A stretch of 64,000 nt of DNA from contig JALQBC010000005.1 in assembly GCA_023375675.1 (NCBI GenBank), positions 1,426,001-1,490,000 on the forward strand, in the 5' to 3' direction. Positions 36,312-48,136 of this stretch are shown here, piece by piece. A program made the translations under genes and the position numbers. The DNA is from Cytospora piceicola (Eukaryota; Ascomycota; Sordariomycetes; Diaporthales; Cytosporaceae). The notes beneath the pieces are model-generated. The model ran no database searches, was not told where the DNA came from, and saw only the letters and a list, made by a program, of their open reading frames with translations. Within the stretch, counting starts at the first letter, position 1. Each line of letters starts with the position of its first letter.

Positions 36312-39300
36312 CCGTTTATGGGTGCACTCTCAAGTACATACTCCCACCTGACATCGTTGTTTACCTTGACAGTCGTTCCTGCTCATGATAGCTGACCTGG
36401 GAACAGCTAGGATACCGTTGAACTGGGATCGTCAACTGATATCACAGAGAGCAAAGTACCGTTTAGCAGATGAAAGGCTGGTTTAATATATGATGGTGAT
36501 ACATACAACCTTGGATGTTGCTTGTTTCCACGTCCTTGCTGTCTTCGTGCTGTGTTGTCGCCGTGTATTCTGTTCATCTGCGTTCACCCAATCGACCTCC
36601 ACACCACAGTCTAAGCTCGACGGTCCATCAGCCCTCTCCAACATTGAACCACGCGAACCCTTCACCGCCAAACGTCACGGTCGTCTCAAGATATCGATGT
36701 AGCCTGGCTCCATCGTAGCCGACTGTGGGGCCTGACCTAACCGAGAGCAGATCCACTCATCTGCGCCGGTGGATCCTACCCACCAAAATGGAGCCAAAAA
36801 AAATAAAAATAAAAAATAACCACATGCAACACCGGGTATTCGCTGGTCGTCACCGACCCAACTACTAATCCAGCCCTCAGTGGCTTGTCTAGGGCAGAGC
36901 GGACGGGATGCCGAATTTTCCACTGGGTATGGTCGCATGTGCTGAGTACCGTGTGAGTAGTGCTTATACAGGTACTCCAAGTGTGACCTTCCTCCCTTCT
37001 TTTCTTCTTTCCGTCTTATTCCCCGCGTCTTCCCTCGTTGTTTTGTTCAAGGACTCCGAGTGCCATCTTTTCGATGTCTGTGGTCTGTTATTGTTGCTCT
37101 CGTCACCGACCACCAATGCCAGGAGACAGTCATTCAAAGTTTCCCGTTCGCAGGTGTCGTCGCACTCGAACGCGATGTGGTATCACCCTGGGTGAATAAT
37201 CAAAACCAGACAATGGTTATGGTGTCAGCGCAGAGACCCTTTTGCTGCGATACAACGAGGGTAACCGCCACTGGTCATTTGGTTACTGACCTGCGCAAGG
37301 TGCGCAGGCATGCACTGGAGCGGCCAGCAGTGATAGACACACATCGCATCGCACTGGAAACCCTCCCACCAGCGCCGAAGTCGTGCGTCCGGATGTAATC
37401 CGTCTGTGAGGCTATGTGCACCATCCTCTCTCGGTGACGATGCCAGTGCCAATCAAACCCATGCCCTGATCAGTCGGTGTCCTCGTCGGCTTCTTCTTCC
37501 ACTCGACAGAATGCATGATTTATCTGCTCTCTCTCCCTGAAAGCCACCGTTCCGCCTCAGCAGAGTCTCCGTCTTCTTCCCTGGTCCAGCGCTTGCGGGG
37601 TGGTTTTTGTGCTGTGGGCTCAGTAGCCTCGCCAGTCCCAGGAGGAGTGAGACCCACCTGCCTGTCAGCTCGTTCAACATTATGTCGTGCTGATATAGAA
37701 GGGAATCCTCCAACTCTCCCACTCGGTTACCATACGTGGAACGAAAACTCTTTCGCTCCGAGTGCCGGAGATAATAACGAGATCAAAGAGACGGTTTCCC
37801 TCCATGTAGAGGACATTCTGGCCCCGGCCCTTGCACTGTAACGGGGGTAGCTGCCATCCGTGAGATCCTATGGTTCTACAGTTGCTTCCTTGATCACCAG
37901 ATGACTCGATTTGAAAGACCCAGATGACAGGCATGGCTTCCACATGAGCTATGTCTGTTTCAATCCTTTGCAAATCCGCACCGGGCAATGCAAGGTCAGA
38001 TGCTTGTGCCAGCCATCGGATTTGTGGGTCCATCACTCCAGAGGCCTCGAAATCCATGATTCGGTCGTTTTTCTCGAAAATATCTCGGATCATAACTCGA
38101 GGACAACCTCGTGTGGGAAGTGGAGCGATTTCTCATCGGACGGTCTTAGCAGCCCATGAACAAGTCTTTTGAAACTGTTTCGGTATTCGTCACGTGGTGT
38201 CTCTGTTGTATGGAGATGAGGCAGTAGGACAACCACCGTCGAGTGAGGTGGTTGTCAGGCGACCTTCAGGTCTTCGGAGCCAAGCTAGTGTGCATGGTCG
38301 TAGTGACCCTGGCGGCGTCGAAGGATCTCTGGTGGATATGGCCGGGGAATTCAATCCGATTAGATTGCTCCGGGTACTATGGGAGACGGTCGGGCCAATC
38401 CTCACTGGCACCCCCTTTTTCGTGTTGACGATTTTGTCATTCCTGACCGCTCTGAGCCCCTTCGCTGTGATAGGGAGGAGCCTCCGGTGCACTATCCTCA
38501 GTGTCCAGGCTCCGGGCGATATTTACCATCATATATTTCCTCAGCCAAGCTTTCTGCGGGATGATCAGGTATCCGCATATTTCTCCAGCTGAATTCGAGA
38601 GAACTCGCCGGCTTCTGCCTAGAGGATCATGGCAGTGATTATGGACGTCCGGAGTCTCCTTGGTGTCGAAGCCTTCATATTGTATCAGGCCGTGCTCGGG
38701 GAGGTCATCGACGGCAGGGGCGTCATCGTCCTAGACAATAGCGATGACTGGAACAAGTTATAACGCAGCCAGGGCCTGGAAGATCACCGCCATCAGCCTC
38801 GTCAGGCGGCTTCTCCCCCTCGAAGACGTGGTTTACCCGAACAGCCTCTCTGCAATTGTACTGGACGAAGTCTCTTACTGTCAGGAATCGAGCGAAAGTC
38901 GTATTCCTGGCGAGTTCCAGGCACCTTGGAATCACCTCCTCCCAGTGGCGACTGAGGCTGACGACCCGACTCGGCAAATTTCTCGGCGGCGAGGTGTTGT
39001 CTTTGCCCGATTATCGACCAGGCCCTTTGCCTCAGAGTTCTTTTTCGAGAGCCATCAAATGCGTCAGACGCTGAGAGGGTCGCAAGAGCCGCGCGGTGGA
39101 CGCGATTATCACACAGGGTGGAGAGATGTCGTTGAACGTGGACCCCGCTCGACCCATCGTCGGAGGTCCTCCACAACGGGAACTAGCAGCCCCGATCCAT
39201 AATTGATACTCCGGATCGGACCGCTGCAGCCCCACAGGCAATGGAGACATGATGCAACGTGTGTATGGATACCCCCACTACCCTAATTGTGTTCGACACC

Positions 39301-39504
39301 AATGGCAATATATAAATGATGAGATCTTCCATAGTGTCTAGAAAGGACGCGCAAAGCAATGGGAATATTTCTATACCATAGTAACCGTAAGATCAAAAAC
39401 AGGGACAAAAGAAAACATGATACCCTCGTGAAAATGCCACCGTGGCAATTACGCACTCCACGAAGTGGGTGGCTCTTCACCCGCGATTAGCCAGCACTTG
39501 AGAC
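36312..39504. other. Gene-poor region with unexplained open frames
   Basis: Contains dispersed repeat copy B (36827-36964). Between 37.5 and 39.2 kb several frames of 100-150 codons overlap on both strands, for example 37680-38093 on minus, 38194-38592 on plus and 38744-39202 on plus. None carries a motif I recognise and none joins convincingly by splicing. It may hold a broken gene, but I cannot support one. Confidence 0.4.
36827..36964 (+). repeat. Dispersed repeat, copy B
   Basis: The first 48 bases (36827-36874) are identical to the reverse complement of 23191-23238. The next 90 or so bases align with mismatches to the rest of copy A. An A-rich tract (about 36797-36817) precedes it, reminiscent of a retroposed or transposon end, but no target duplication was found by eye. 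Confidence 0.8.
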
Positions 39505-40239
39505 TCAACTGAGAATGATAGGATCCGTCCCATCCCACTCGCTTCCCTCTGCAGCGTCCAACACAAACCGCGCCACCGCGCCTCTCGAAGCCTTCGCCAA
39601 CATCCCGACCATCCCCTTCTCCGCAGGCCACACCTTCGCCTTACTCCCGTCATCCCCCTCAGTAAGCCGCCCAGGCCGCACAACCACCCAGTCCACCCCC
39701 GCAGCAGCCCCCTTCAGCTCCGTCTCCACGGCGTCGTGGTCCTCATACGTGAGCTTCACGTTGCTGTGCGCGATGAGGGTGCGCAGCAGCCAGTGCGCGT
39801 TGGCCACCGACGCCCCCACGCCTATCGCGGAGACGTGCACGACCTTGGGCCTCTCGGCCCCGGCGGCGGCGGGGCGCGACAGGGCCGAGAGCGCGTTGGC
39901 GATGCTGTCGGCCATCATGCGCGGCGGGGAGTCGGTCGGGTGCGGCGCCGCCCAGGGGCTCTCGGAGGTGCGCCGCGAGTTGAGGGCCGACAGGACCACG
40001 AGCTTGCCGCCGCCGGGGCTGGAGGCGGCGGCGACCGCGGCGGCGACGTCCGAGGCGTCGAGGGGGGACCCGCGCACGACGGTCAGGCGGGACGCCTGGG
40101 CGGCCGGGAGGGTGGAGGTGGTGCTCTCCAGAGACGGGGGGTTGCGGACGAGCGCGGTGACGTTGTGGCCGCGCCGCAGGGCCTCGAGGAGGATGAGGGT
40201 GCCCGTGCGGCCGGTCGCGCCGAGTATGAGGATTTGCAT
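39505..40239 (-). CDS. NmrA-like NAD(P)-binding protein (atypical SDR)
   Basis: Single-exon protein of 244 aa with an N-terminal Rossmann motif, GATGRTGTLILLEALRRGH (residues 7-25), then ALVRNP. This is the atypical short-chain dehydrogenase / NmrA-like family. The middle has the KVVHVSAIGVGAS strand, and the end has VDWVVVRPGRLTEG, the usual substrate-side loop. The classical Tyr-x-x-x-Lys pair is not evident, so it may act as a reductase of non-standard type or as a redox sensor. It is transcribed in the same direction as the non-reducing PKS, about 1.2 kb downstream of it, and is probably the edge of the polyketide cluster. The start at 40239 gives MQILILGATG; an in-frame upstream extension to 40374 lacks family similarity. 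A TATA-like TATATAAA lies near 40384-40392. Confidence 0.8.
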   Translation of the reverse strand: MQILILGATGRTGTLILLEALRRGHNVTALVRNPPSLESTTSTLPAAQASRLTVVRGSPLDASDVAAAVAAASSPGGGKLVVLSALNSRRTSESPWAAPHPTDSPPRMMADSIANALSALSRPAAAGAERPKVVHVSAIGVGASVANAHWLLRTLIAHSNVKLTYEDHDAVETELKGAAAGVDWVVVRPGRLTEGDDGSKAKVWPAEKGMVGMLAKASRGAVARFVLDAAEGSEWDGTDPIILS

Positions 40240-41482
40240 GTTGGCAGATGGGGTGCAAATAGGGCGCTCTGGTTTCTGGGGTAGGTGGGGTGTTTGGCTG
40301 ATACAGAAACTATCTGTTGGATGATTGAGATGAGCAGGGACAACGGAATTAGACAATATATCATCTAGGCCCACAAGGGGTTCATATATAAATCGTCCAG
40401 CCTACATGTCAGACGGTGTTTTCCCGGGCTTATGTCATGAGATTATAAATGTGGCTCATCTTCATGCAAGACAAGGCCAGCGAGACTTACAAATTGCCAA
40501 GGCTTACATTGGTGTTACACAAGATGCGTGTTCGAACAGAATGTCTGTTGCTTGTGATGCCGTATGAAAAGGCCGAGTGGCTTGGCGTGGGAGGATGAAT
40601 ACCCCGAGATCCCTCACAAGTACTTGCAGCCTTTACACAAGCTGCTTATAAATTTCGTTCATCCTTGCGGGGTGAGACAGGACAAAGTATTCCCGAGATT
40701 TGGGTAGGCCATATAAGCCATGCACTTAAGGTTACCTAGGTAAGTACATGTAATTTGAGTAACCAGATCGGGGATGGGGATGACGCTGACAGTTTGAGTT
40801 GCACAAGTGCATTGTTACGAACGACCCAGTCCAGTGGTCGCTGCAAACGGCGTGAACCGCTGATTAAGGATGCAGCATGTTCGAGACTGTTCGAGATTGT
40901 TCCAGCCTTTCTGCTTGGTTGACATCCACATGGAGAGATTATGGAGATCCTCATAATAAACCTTGGAAGTTAGCAGCTCCATTCCCGCCCCGTGCCGCTC
41001 ACCGATGATCTGACCTAAGCTTCTTTCCTCGCCCTTGTATAACACGCTGTATTGACTCAAATCAGTTCAGGAAGCTGAAGAGATGATATACACATTTTAT
41101 TTTCTATTTGCTGTTATCATAAGCTGGCGCACGATACTGTCCCCATGTGACTGTATGTACTAGCATAACTTCTACTTCACATATGCGCTCTTCTCACTGC
41201 CACAAACCGAAATATGTTACGAGTAGCAAATGCAAAAATACAGAAAGTTATCATTTTTAGTTTTACTCACAAACAGTAAACGGTGAAGCTGTCTGATATC
41301 GATGACATATGGAGGTCCCTAGGTACTTAAGTACCTTATGCGCCATGTCTCATATGACCCTAACCCTGGAAAGCTGTACCCCGCCCATGTGAGCGGCTTT
41401 CCCTCAGCGTTCAGGTGGTGATGCAATCAGTCTCTACTTAAGTATGCATGTACACCCATAAACAACAATAAAACCCGACATT
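40240..41482. other. Intergenic region between cluster genes
   Basis: Promoter of the NmrA-like gene and the 3' flank of the non-reducing PKS. One ATTCCCG word lies at 40689-40695 and CCTAGGTA-type words near 40733 and 41330. A frame of 81 codons at 40815-41060 on minus has no recognisable product. Confidence 0.5.
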
Positions 41483-44400
41483 CTAATCCGAGGAGAAGTA
41501 AGCAAAAGCCTTTTCCATTTGCGCCTGGAGATGATGGACATGTCCAGGCATGGGCAGCTCGAAATGATCACCAGCCACAGACAGGGCCATGACCTCTCCG
41601 CCGGTGTACTTTTCCCAGCCATTGGGACCCAGGTTCTCAACACCGCCCTTGTCCGGTACTAGGCACGCAAAAGTTCCCAGCTTGGGATCCTCCATGAAGC
41701 CCGGGTAAGGCCTGGTAGGGACCCCCTGGCCCGCGAGCTTCTCCATCAGCGCCTCGTCGTCCGACACGCGGTTGACCAGGCCCCGCTCCGCCCAGATGAC
41801 CGCCGTCTTCGCGGGCCTCTCCGCCGCCGCCATCGGGGCCGGCGTGTACTCGTTCATGGCGACGAAGAAGGCGCGGAAGTGGTCCCGGCTGGTGCCCAGC
41901 GAGCCCCACAGCCCGTCCCTGCTGACGGCCGCCTCGAAGACGGCGTAGCTGAACTCGTCCTCGGCCAGCAGCGTGCTCTGGTCCGCCCGCCGCGACCGCG
42001 GGCAGCACATGTCGACCAGCACGAGGCCGTCGACCCTGCGCCCGCGCGCGGCCAGCTGGCGCGACACCTCGAAGGCGACGAAGCAGCCGGCCGAGTAGCC
42101 GCCGATCAGGAACGGCCCCGCGCCCTGCGCCTTGACCAGCGCGTCGACGACCAGCCTGGCCACGCCCTCGATGCCCACCTTGCTGGTCATGCGGGACGGG
42201 CAGCGGAAGTAGGGCGAGTCGATGCCGTAGACGGCCTGCTTGGACTTGAAGGGCCGCAGGTGGAGGTAGCACGCCACGGTGCCCGTGCCGTCGGCCAGCA
42301 TGTACAGTGGCGTCTTGTTGGCGTTCGGGCGGCCCTGCAGCAGCGTAATCCGGACGCTGGGTTGCGGCGACGTGTCATTGTCCGCCTCCGGCGAGGGAGT
42401 TACCGGCTCTTTTTCGACGTGGACCAGGCTTGGGGCTGGGGAGGAGAAGGAGGAGACCGATTCCGGCACTGAGATGGGAGCAAAATCTTCCTCTGGGGTC
42501 GGAGATATGGCATCTTCGTCTTCGCTGGAAGGCGCCACGCTGATGTCCTCCTCTGGGGCCTCGACGTTCTGCCCGCCAAATGCGCGACGAAGCTCGCCGA
42601 TTGTGGGGTAATCAAAGACAAAGGCGGCGGGCAGGTCGACGCCTAACTCCTTGACGGCAGCAACAACCTCGATGGCCATGATGGAATCGACGCCGATGTC
42701 GGCTATCATCGTGTCGTCTGTAAATTCAGAGGGGTCGCTTCCGGTCGCCGTGGCTAGGCTGTCCACGATGACCTGGAATTCTCCGCCCTCTGGAGCCTCT
42801 GGGCCGTTCTGTGCCTTGCTCACCACCTGTACCATCGGTGCCGCGACTGTAGCAGCAGACTTTTCGTCGTGGATCTTGATCTCACTTTCCTTGGCACTCG
42901 ACCTGTGGACTTTCTGGACGGCAGTCCCATGTTGGGCTCCTGCAGCGTGTGGGCCGTCGAGGATGTGGCGCCAGGTGGCCGTTTTGAACTCCTGGTAGCG
43001 CAGGTCGATAGCCTGCATGACGACTTTTGACGTCTCCGGGTCGAAGACGTAAGCGACGCAGAATGCCGTGTCCTTTTCCCATCGCGAAATCCTTGTGTAT
43101 GTCAAGTACTGCTTACCGGGCTCGACGGCAGCCAGCTGCTCAACAGTGTCGTAGCCCATGACGACAAAGGTTGACTGGGGTGACTTGTTCGGGTTTCCGT
43201 TAACCATGAAGCCTGCCAGATGCAGCAAAGCCTCTCCCCAGTACGGCGAGGACGTGAAGCGGGTGCCCACCGGGTCAGGCCGTAGCACAATAGTCGCGGC
43301 GGCTTCTTGAAAGTCATTGGACACGTACGCTTCCTGGACGCCCCGAAAGTCGGGGGAGAACTCGACGGCGTTGGCGAAGAGCGCGAAGAAGACGTTGGGC
43401 TGGATCCGGTGGCCCGAGCCTTCTTTGGAAAGCCGGATCCTCTCATCCATCTTGTCCTTAATGAAGAACGACACACGATCCAAGTCGGCCTGGGCCTTCT
43501 CAGGGTTGCGATACTTGACTTTGATCGAACCGAGATCGTGGGATTCGCCACGTTTCGAAGTGGCCTTGAAGGTGACTACGACGACGTCGGCAGATGTACT
43601 CTCCATTGTGGCCGTAGAGAACAGCTCGCCATCGATGCCGACAAGATCACGAGTTAAAGGGGCGAGGAGTTCGGGATCATGGAAGGTCAGGTGGGATGCT
43701 GTCACGCTCTTTCTCCCGCTGTACTCGAGCGTGTACTTGGCTACTGTCGCGGCGGCGTCGCTGAAGACGCTCCCCGAAGCAAGTCCTATCTGCTGCATCT
43801 TGTGGCCATCAATGAGACCCATGAAGCCATGATCCGAGATGCTGGCTCGGAAAGTAACCTGAACCTTGGGGGAGAGCGCCTTCTCGACGAGGTACTGCGC
43901 CGTCGTGGCGAGGAAGGGCTCAGGCTGGGCTGAAACCTGAGTCCTGGCAGGGACCAGCGCGCTGCTCTTGTCGGTGTGTGTGATCCAGTAGTCCTTGACG
44001 TCCCATGCGTAGGTCGGGAGCGGCAGCAGCTCGAGATTGCTCTCGTACGGTGCGTGCAGTGCAAGCCAGTCCACGTCGGCGCCGCACCTGTACACGGCCG
44101 CGAGGCTCTTGGAAATCGACGCCCAGTTGCTGGTGTTCGCGTCGATGGTGTGGTTGACCTTGATAGGCGGCGGGGAGAGCGTGGCGCGCACAAACGAGGT
44201 GCAAACCGGGCCGGGGCCGATTTCGAGCCAGACCGGGTCCTTGAGCGCCGATTTGACGGCGTTGAGGGCGCCGCAGAAGTCGACCGCCTGCCGTGTCTGC
44301 TGGACGAGGTAGTCCTCGCTAAAGATGCCCATACTGTCGACTAGAGACCCGAGGAGTGTTGACGCCACAGGGATCCTGGGCGGCAAATAAGTCACGCCGC

Positions 44401-47400
44401 TTGCAAGGGCCTTGTAATCGTGTAGTATCGCATCCATCTGGAACGAGTGGAATGCGAACGGGACGGACAGCATCTTGGTGCGCGTCTTTGCATCCTGAGC
44501 TGTGATGTCTGCCTCGATCTGTGCCAGATCCTCGGCTGTCCCGCTGATGACGGTAGCGCTCGGGCTGTTGATGCATGCGACGCCACAGGAGGAGTCCCCG
44601 AGCTGGTCAATGTGGGTTTGCACGGTCTCCACTGAAGCTGATACTGAGAGCATGGCGCATGAATCGGGCTCGCATCGCTCCAGGAGCAGGCGGGCGCGTT
44701 GGCCGACAAGATATAGGGTGTCGGTCAGCGACAGGACTCCCGCGGCATGCAAGGCGGCGTACTCTCCCAGACTGTGACCCATGACGATGGCGGGCGTTAT
44801 GCCGGCGGAGCGCCAGTAGGCAGTGAGGGCGATCTCCAGCGTGACGACGGCGAGTTGGATCTGCGCTGCGTTCTTTCCACTGGCCGACACGTCGGCGGCG
44901 CTGTCGGTGATGATGTCCAGGAAGGGCGGGAACCCGTTGGAGGCACAGAGCGCGACACAAAGGTCGACCGTCTTGCGGAAGACGGGGCTGGTTTGGTACA
45001 GCTCGGCGCCCATGCCAGCGTAGTGGGAGCCCTGGCCGGTGAAGACAAAGACGACGTCGGCGGGTGCGGACTTGGCGGGGCCAGATGAGCCGGCGCGCTC
45101 GATCTCGGCGTCGAGCTTCGATATGGCCTCTTGTGGCGTAGATGCGGCGAGCGCGAACCTGATGGGGTGGTGTAGCCTCCGCGCCGTGGTCGAGTAGGCG
45201 ATGTCTTGGATATGGGCGCTGGGGTTTGCTCGGAGCCACCCGGAGAGTCGACGCATGTTGGCGAGGTGCGACGATGCTGTCCTGGCTGAGGTTGCGATGA
45301 CGTGGGTAGATCTGGTGTCGGCTGCCCTTTGGCTCTGTCTCGCTGGGTCTTGCTTGTATTCTTCGAGGATCACGCATGCGTTGCCGCCCTGGAGATGCAT
45401 ACACGTGGTCAGCATGGCGTTACGATCACGGGTTTAATTTGTGGGAGAGTAGAGAGGACTTGCCGCCGCATCGAAATTGTTGACGAGAATTCGTTTCGGC
45501 TTGTCAGCCGCCCCTGTGAACTCGGTTGGCTCTGTGGGAATCACAATGCTGCTATCATCTTGCAGAAACTTCTGCACGTTGGGGTTCATGCTGTGTGGCA
45601 TTCCAGCCTGAGGTGGGAGGATGCCCTTTTGAAGCATGAGAATACTCTTGAGCACCGAAGACATTCCGGCAGCCTTGAATGTATCTCATATGTCAGCATC
45701 TACCCCGGAATGAGTCCAACAACAAGACAAGGGGTACTCACTGCTTCACTGTGGCCGATGTTGGCCTTGATGGCTCCTACTGGGAGTGGCTGCCCGTCCG
45801 GTCTTGGTGAAAAGACTTTGGAAACCGCTCCCATTTCTGCCTTATCCCCGACCTGGGTTCCTGTTCCATGCATCTCAACATACGAAACATCATTGGGGCT
45901 CAGTCGTGCATTCCGGAGAACCTTGTTGAACAGTCGTTCTTGGGCGTTGGCATCCGATGTCGTGATGGATGTGGAGTTGCCAGAGTGGTTTCTGGCCGAC
46001 GATGCAATGACGGCCACGATATTGTCATTATGGGCGATGGCGTCCTCGAGCCGCTTCAAGACAATGGCACCACTGAAATCCGCGCGGCAATACCCATCGG
46101 CATCATCGCGGTATGTCTTGCAGTTCCCCGTTTCCGACAAGACGCCGGCCTTGCTGAGGATGGTGAAGGAATGGGGGTCCGATAGCACGTTTGTAGCGCC
46201 CGCAACGGCCATGTCGACGTCGCGCGAGAGCAGGCTCATGCAGGCAAGGTGGATGCACGAAGTCGCGCCCGCACAAGCAGAGTCTAGCGCGTACGTCGGC
46301 CCCTCCCACTTCATCTGGAAGGCCAGCCTGCCGGGGCCGAAGGCGCGCTGGATGCTCTGCATCGTATACGCGTCGCACCCTAGGGCATGGTGGCTGACCT
46401 TGTGCCAGTCGTCGGCGCTCTGGGCGAAGAACACGGCCATCTTGTTGGGGTCCGTCGTCTTGGTCTGGCCCGCTGAGTACCCGGCCGTCTCGAGGGCCTC
46501 GTACGCGTTCATGAGGAACAGCCGGTGGCCCGGGTCCATCAGCAGTGCCTCGCGCGGCGAGATGTGGAAGAACTTGGCGTCAAAGTGGCCCGGGTTCTTG
46601 ATGAAGCACCCGTGCCGGCAAGTCATGGTGCACTTCCCCGGGCCGCCAGGGCCGTGCTTGTTGGCACAGTAGTACTCTTCCAAATCGAAGCGGTCGGCGG
46701 GAATCTCTCCGTGGCAGTCTTTGCCGGTCGCTATGACGTTCCAGAACTCGTCTAGGTCCTCGCTGCCGGGCCCTTTGCCCGACATTCCCACGATGGCGAT
46801 GGCGCCTTCTCGGACACCCTGGTTCTGGCCGGACGACTGGGCAGCGGCTGCCAGGTCATCACTGATCGAGACGTGCCTTTTGATCGCGCCGAGGGTGGGA
46901 CCAGACAGGACGTTGACCAGGTATGCGGCGTGGCCGCTGGGGCCCATCATCTTGACGTCGATATGCTGTGATGTTCCGATGTGAGTGCTGAGCTTACCCA
47001 CGGTTTGCACGATATCCAGCCGCTGTGACAGGGTCTGAAGTGCCGCGACCCTTAGCAGGTGACCCCAGTCGGAGTAAGTGGCATTTATGCTGGCATCGTT
47101 TTTATCCCCGGCCATGCCCCAGAGCTTGTAACCTGGGCGGAGCTGAGTGGACAAGATGGGAGAGTTGCCGACGACGTAGTCGATATCAGCCTCCGAGACG
47201 TCGAGAGTGTGCTGCATGGCGCGAATTCCAGCCAGCTCGTTCTTTGGGAGCCTCTTCAACTCGGAGCACTGGGCAAAGACGAGCTCCAAGACCGAAGGTG
47301 GACCTATGATGGTGCTCCACCGGTCTCCCGTAATGGCAATCTTGACTCTCTTGGAAGAGGGAATGCCCTGGTGGTGAGTCTCAGGTCAGTACAACACGTC

Positions 47401-48136
47401 TCTCTTTCGCTACATATCTTGGCCCATGGAGAAGAGGCTATCATACCATGGAGTGTTGGAACTGCTCCAATGTCTTGTCAAGCTCTTCTGCCGCGATTCC
47501 GACGACAGCCCAGCCCCAAATTCCAGGGCGATCCTCCATGGCTCTTGACCGAACCAAGGTGAGGTTACAGAGCCGGGCATACACGCGACCGGCCTCGATA
47601 CAGGCATCGTACAGGGTTGCGAAGTTGGCAGAAGTGGGCACGGCAACAGCGTTCCAAAGACCGCCAGAGATGCCGATCAGGTGCGTATGCGAATCTGGCC
47701 TGTTCTCGTCTGGGTTAAGCAACAGTGGCTCGCGGTTCGCAGTCCTTCATGTCGGGAAGGTGAATGTCAGCAAGCGATCAGTACAGAGGAAGGTCAGGGT
47801 CAGGATCAGGGAGGAGGGGTGGACATACTCCAACAACAACGCTGCTCTCACGGCGTAGAGAAGCATGGCGTGGACCATGCCGACCTGGTCTCCCGCATGG
47901 CGATATTTCTGTGCGAGCTCTTGGAGACTGGAACATGCACCGATTCCGAAGCTCTCCTGCAAGAAGCGATCCATGGCTGTCACCTCGTCCCTGAAGGCAG
48001 AGAAGAGATCTTTCAAAAAGGATTGGAGCCATGGTGTGGTGGTGGCCTGGCTGCAGACATAGTCCATGCCCTCAACCCAAGCGTCTGTTACGTCCCCAAA
48101 GAGGAGGACGGTGGGATGAGGGTAAGTTGAACCCAT
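41483..48136 (-). CDS. Non-reducing polyketide synthase (SAT-KS-MAT-PT-ACP-TE)
   Basis: Iterative type I PKS of 2115 aa. Exons on minus: 48136-47829, 47744-47447, 47367-45742, 45673-45464 and 45388-41483; lengths sum to 2116 codons with all phases matching. The fourth intron (45463-45389) is GC-AG. Domains: SAT about 8-370, with Ser129 where the nucleophilic Cys is expected (GISGG); KS about 390-813 with Cys567, His702 (HGTGT) and His741; MAT about 926-1240 with Ser1020 (GHSLGE); product template about 1300-1620 with His1343 and Glu1533 at the usual Asp; one ACP with Ser1716 (GVDSI); TE about 1830-2115 with Ser1913 (GYSAG) and His2089. Expected role: take a reduced acyl starter from the partner PKS, add malonyl units, cyclise to a resorcylic ring, and release as lactone, acid or pyrone. 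The head-to-head partner PKS supports a resorcylic acid lactone type pathway. Confidence 0.95.

Noticed and set aside
37680..38093. 137-codon frame on minus
   Set aside because: No recognisable motif, and it overlaps comparable frames on the other strand. Kept only as part of an unassigned region.
41879..42472. Plus-strand frames of up to about 450 codons opposite the PKS and synthase exons
   Set aside because: They are antisense shadows of high-GC coding exons with Arg/Gly/Ala-rich composition.
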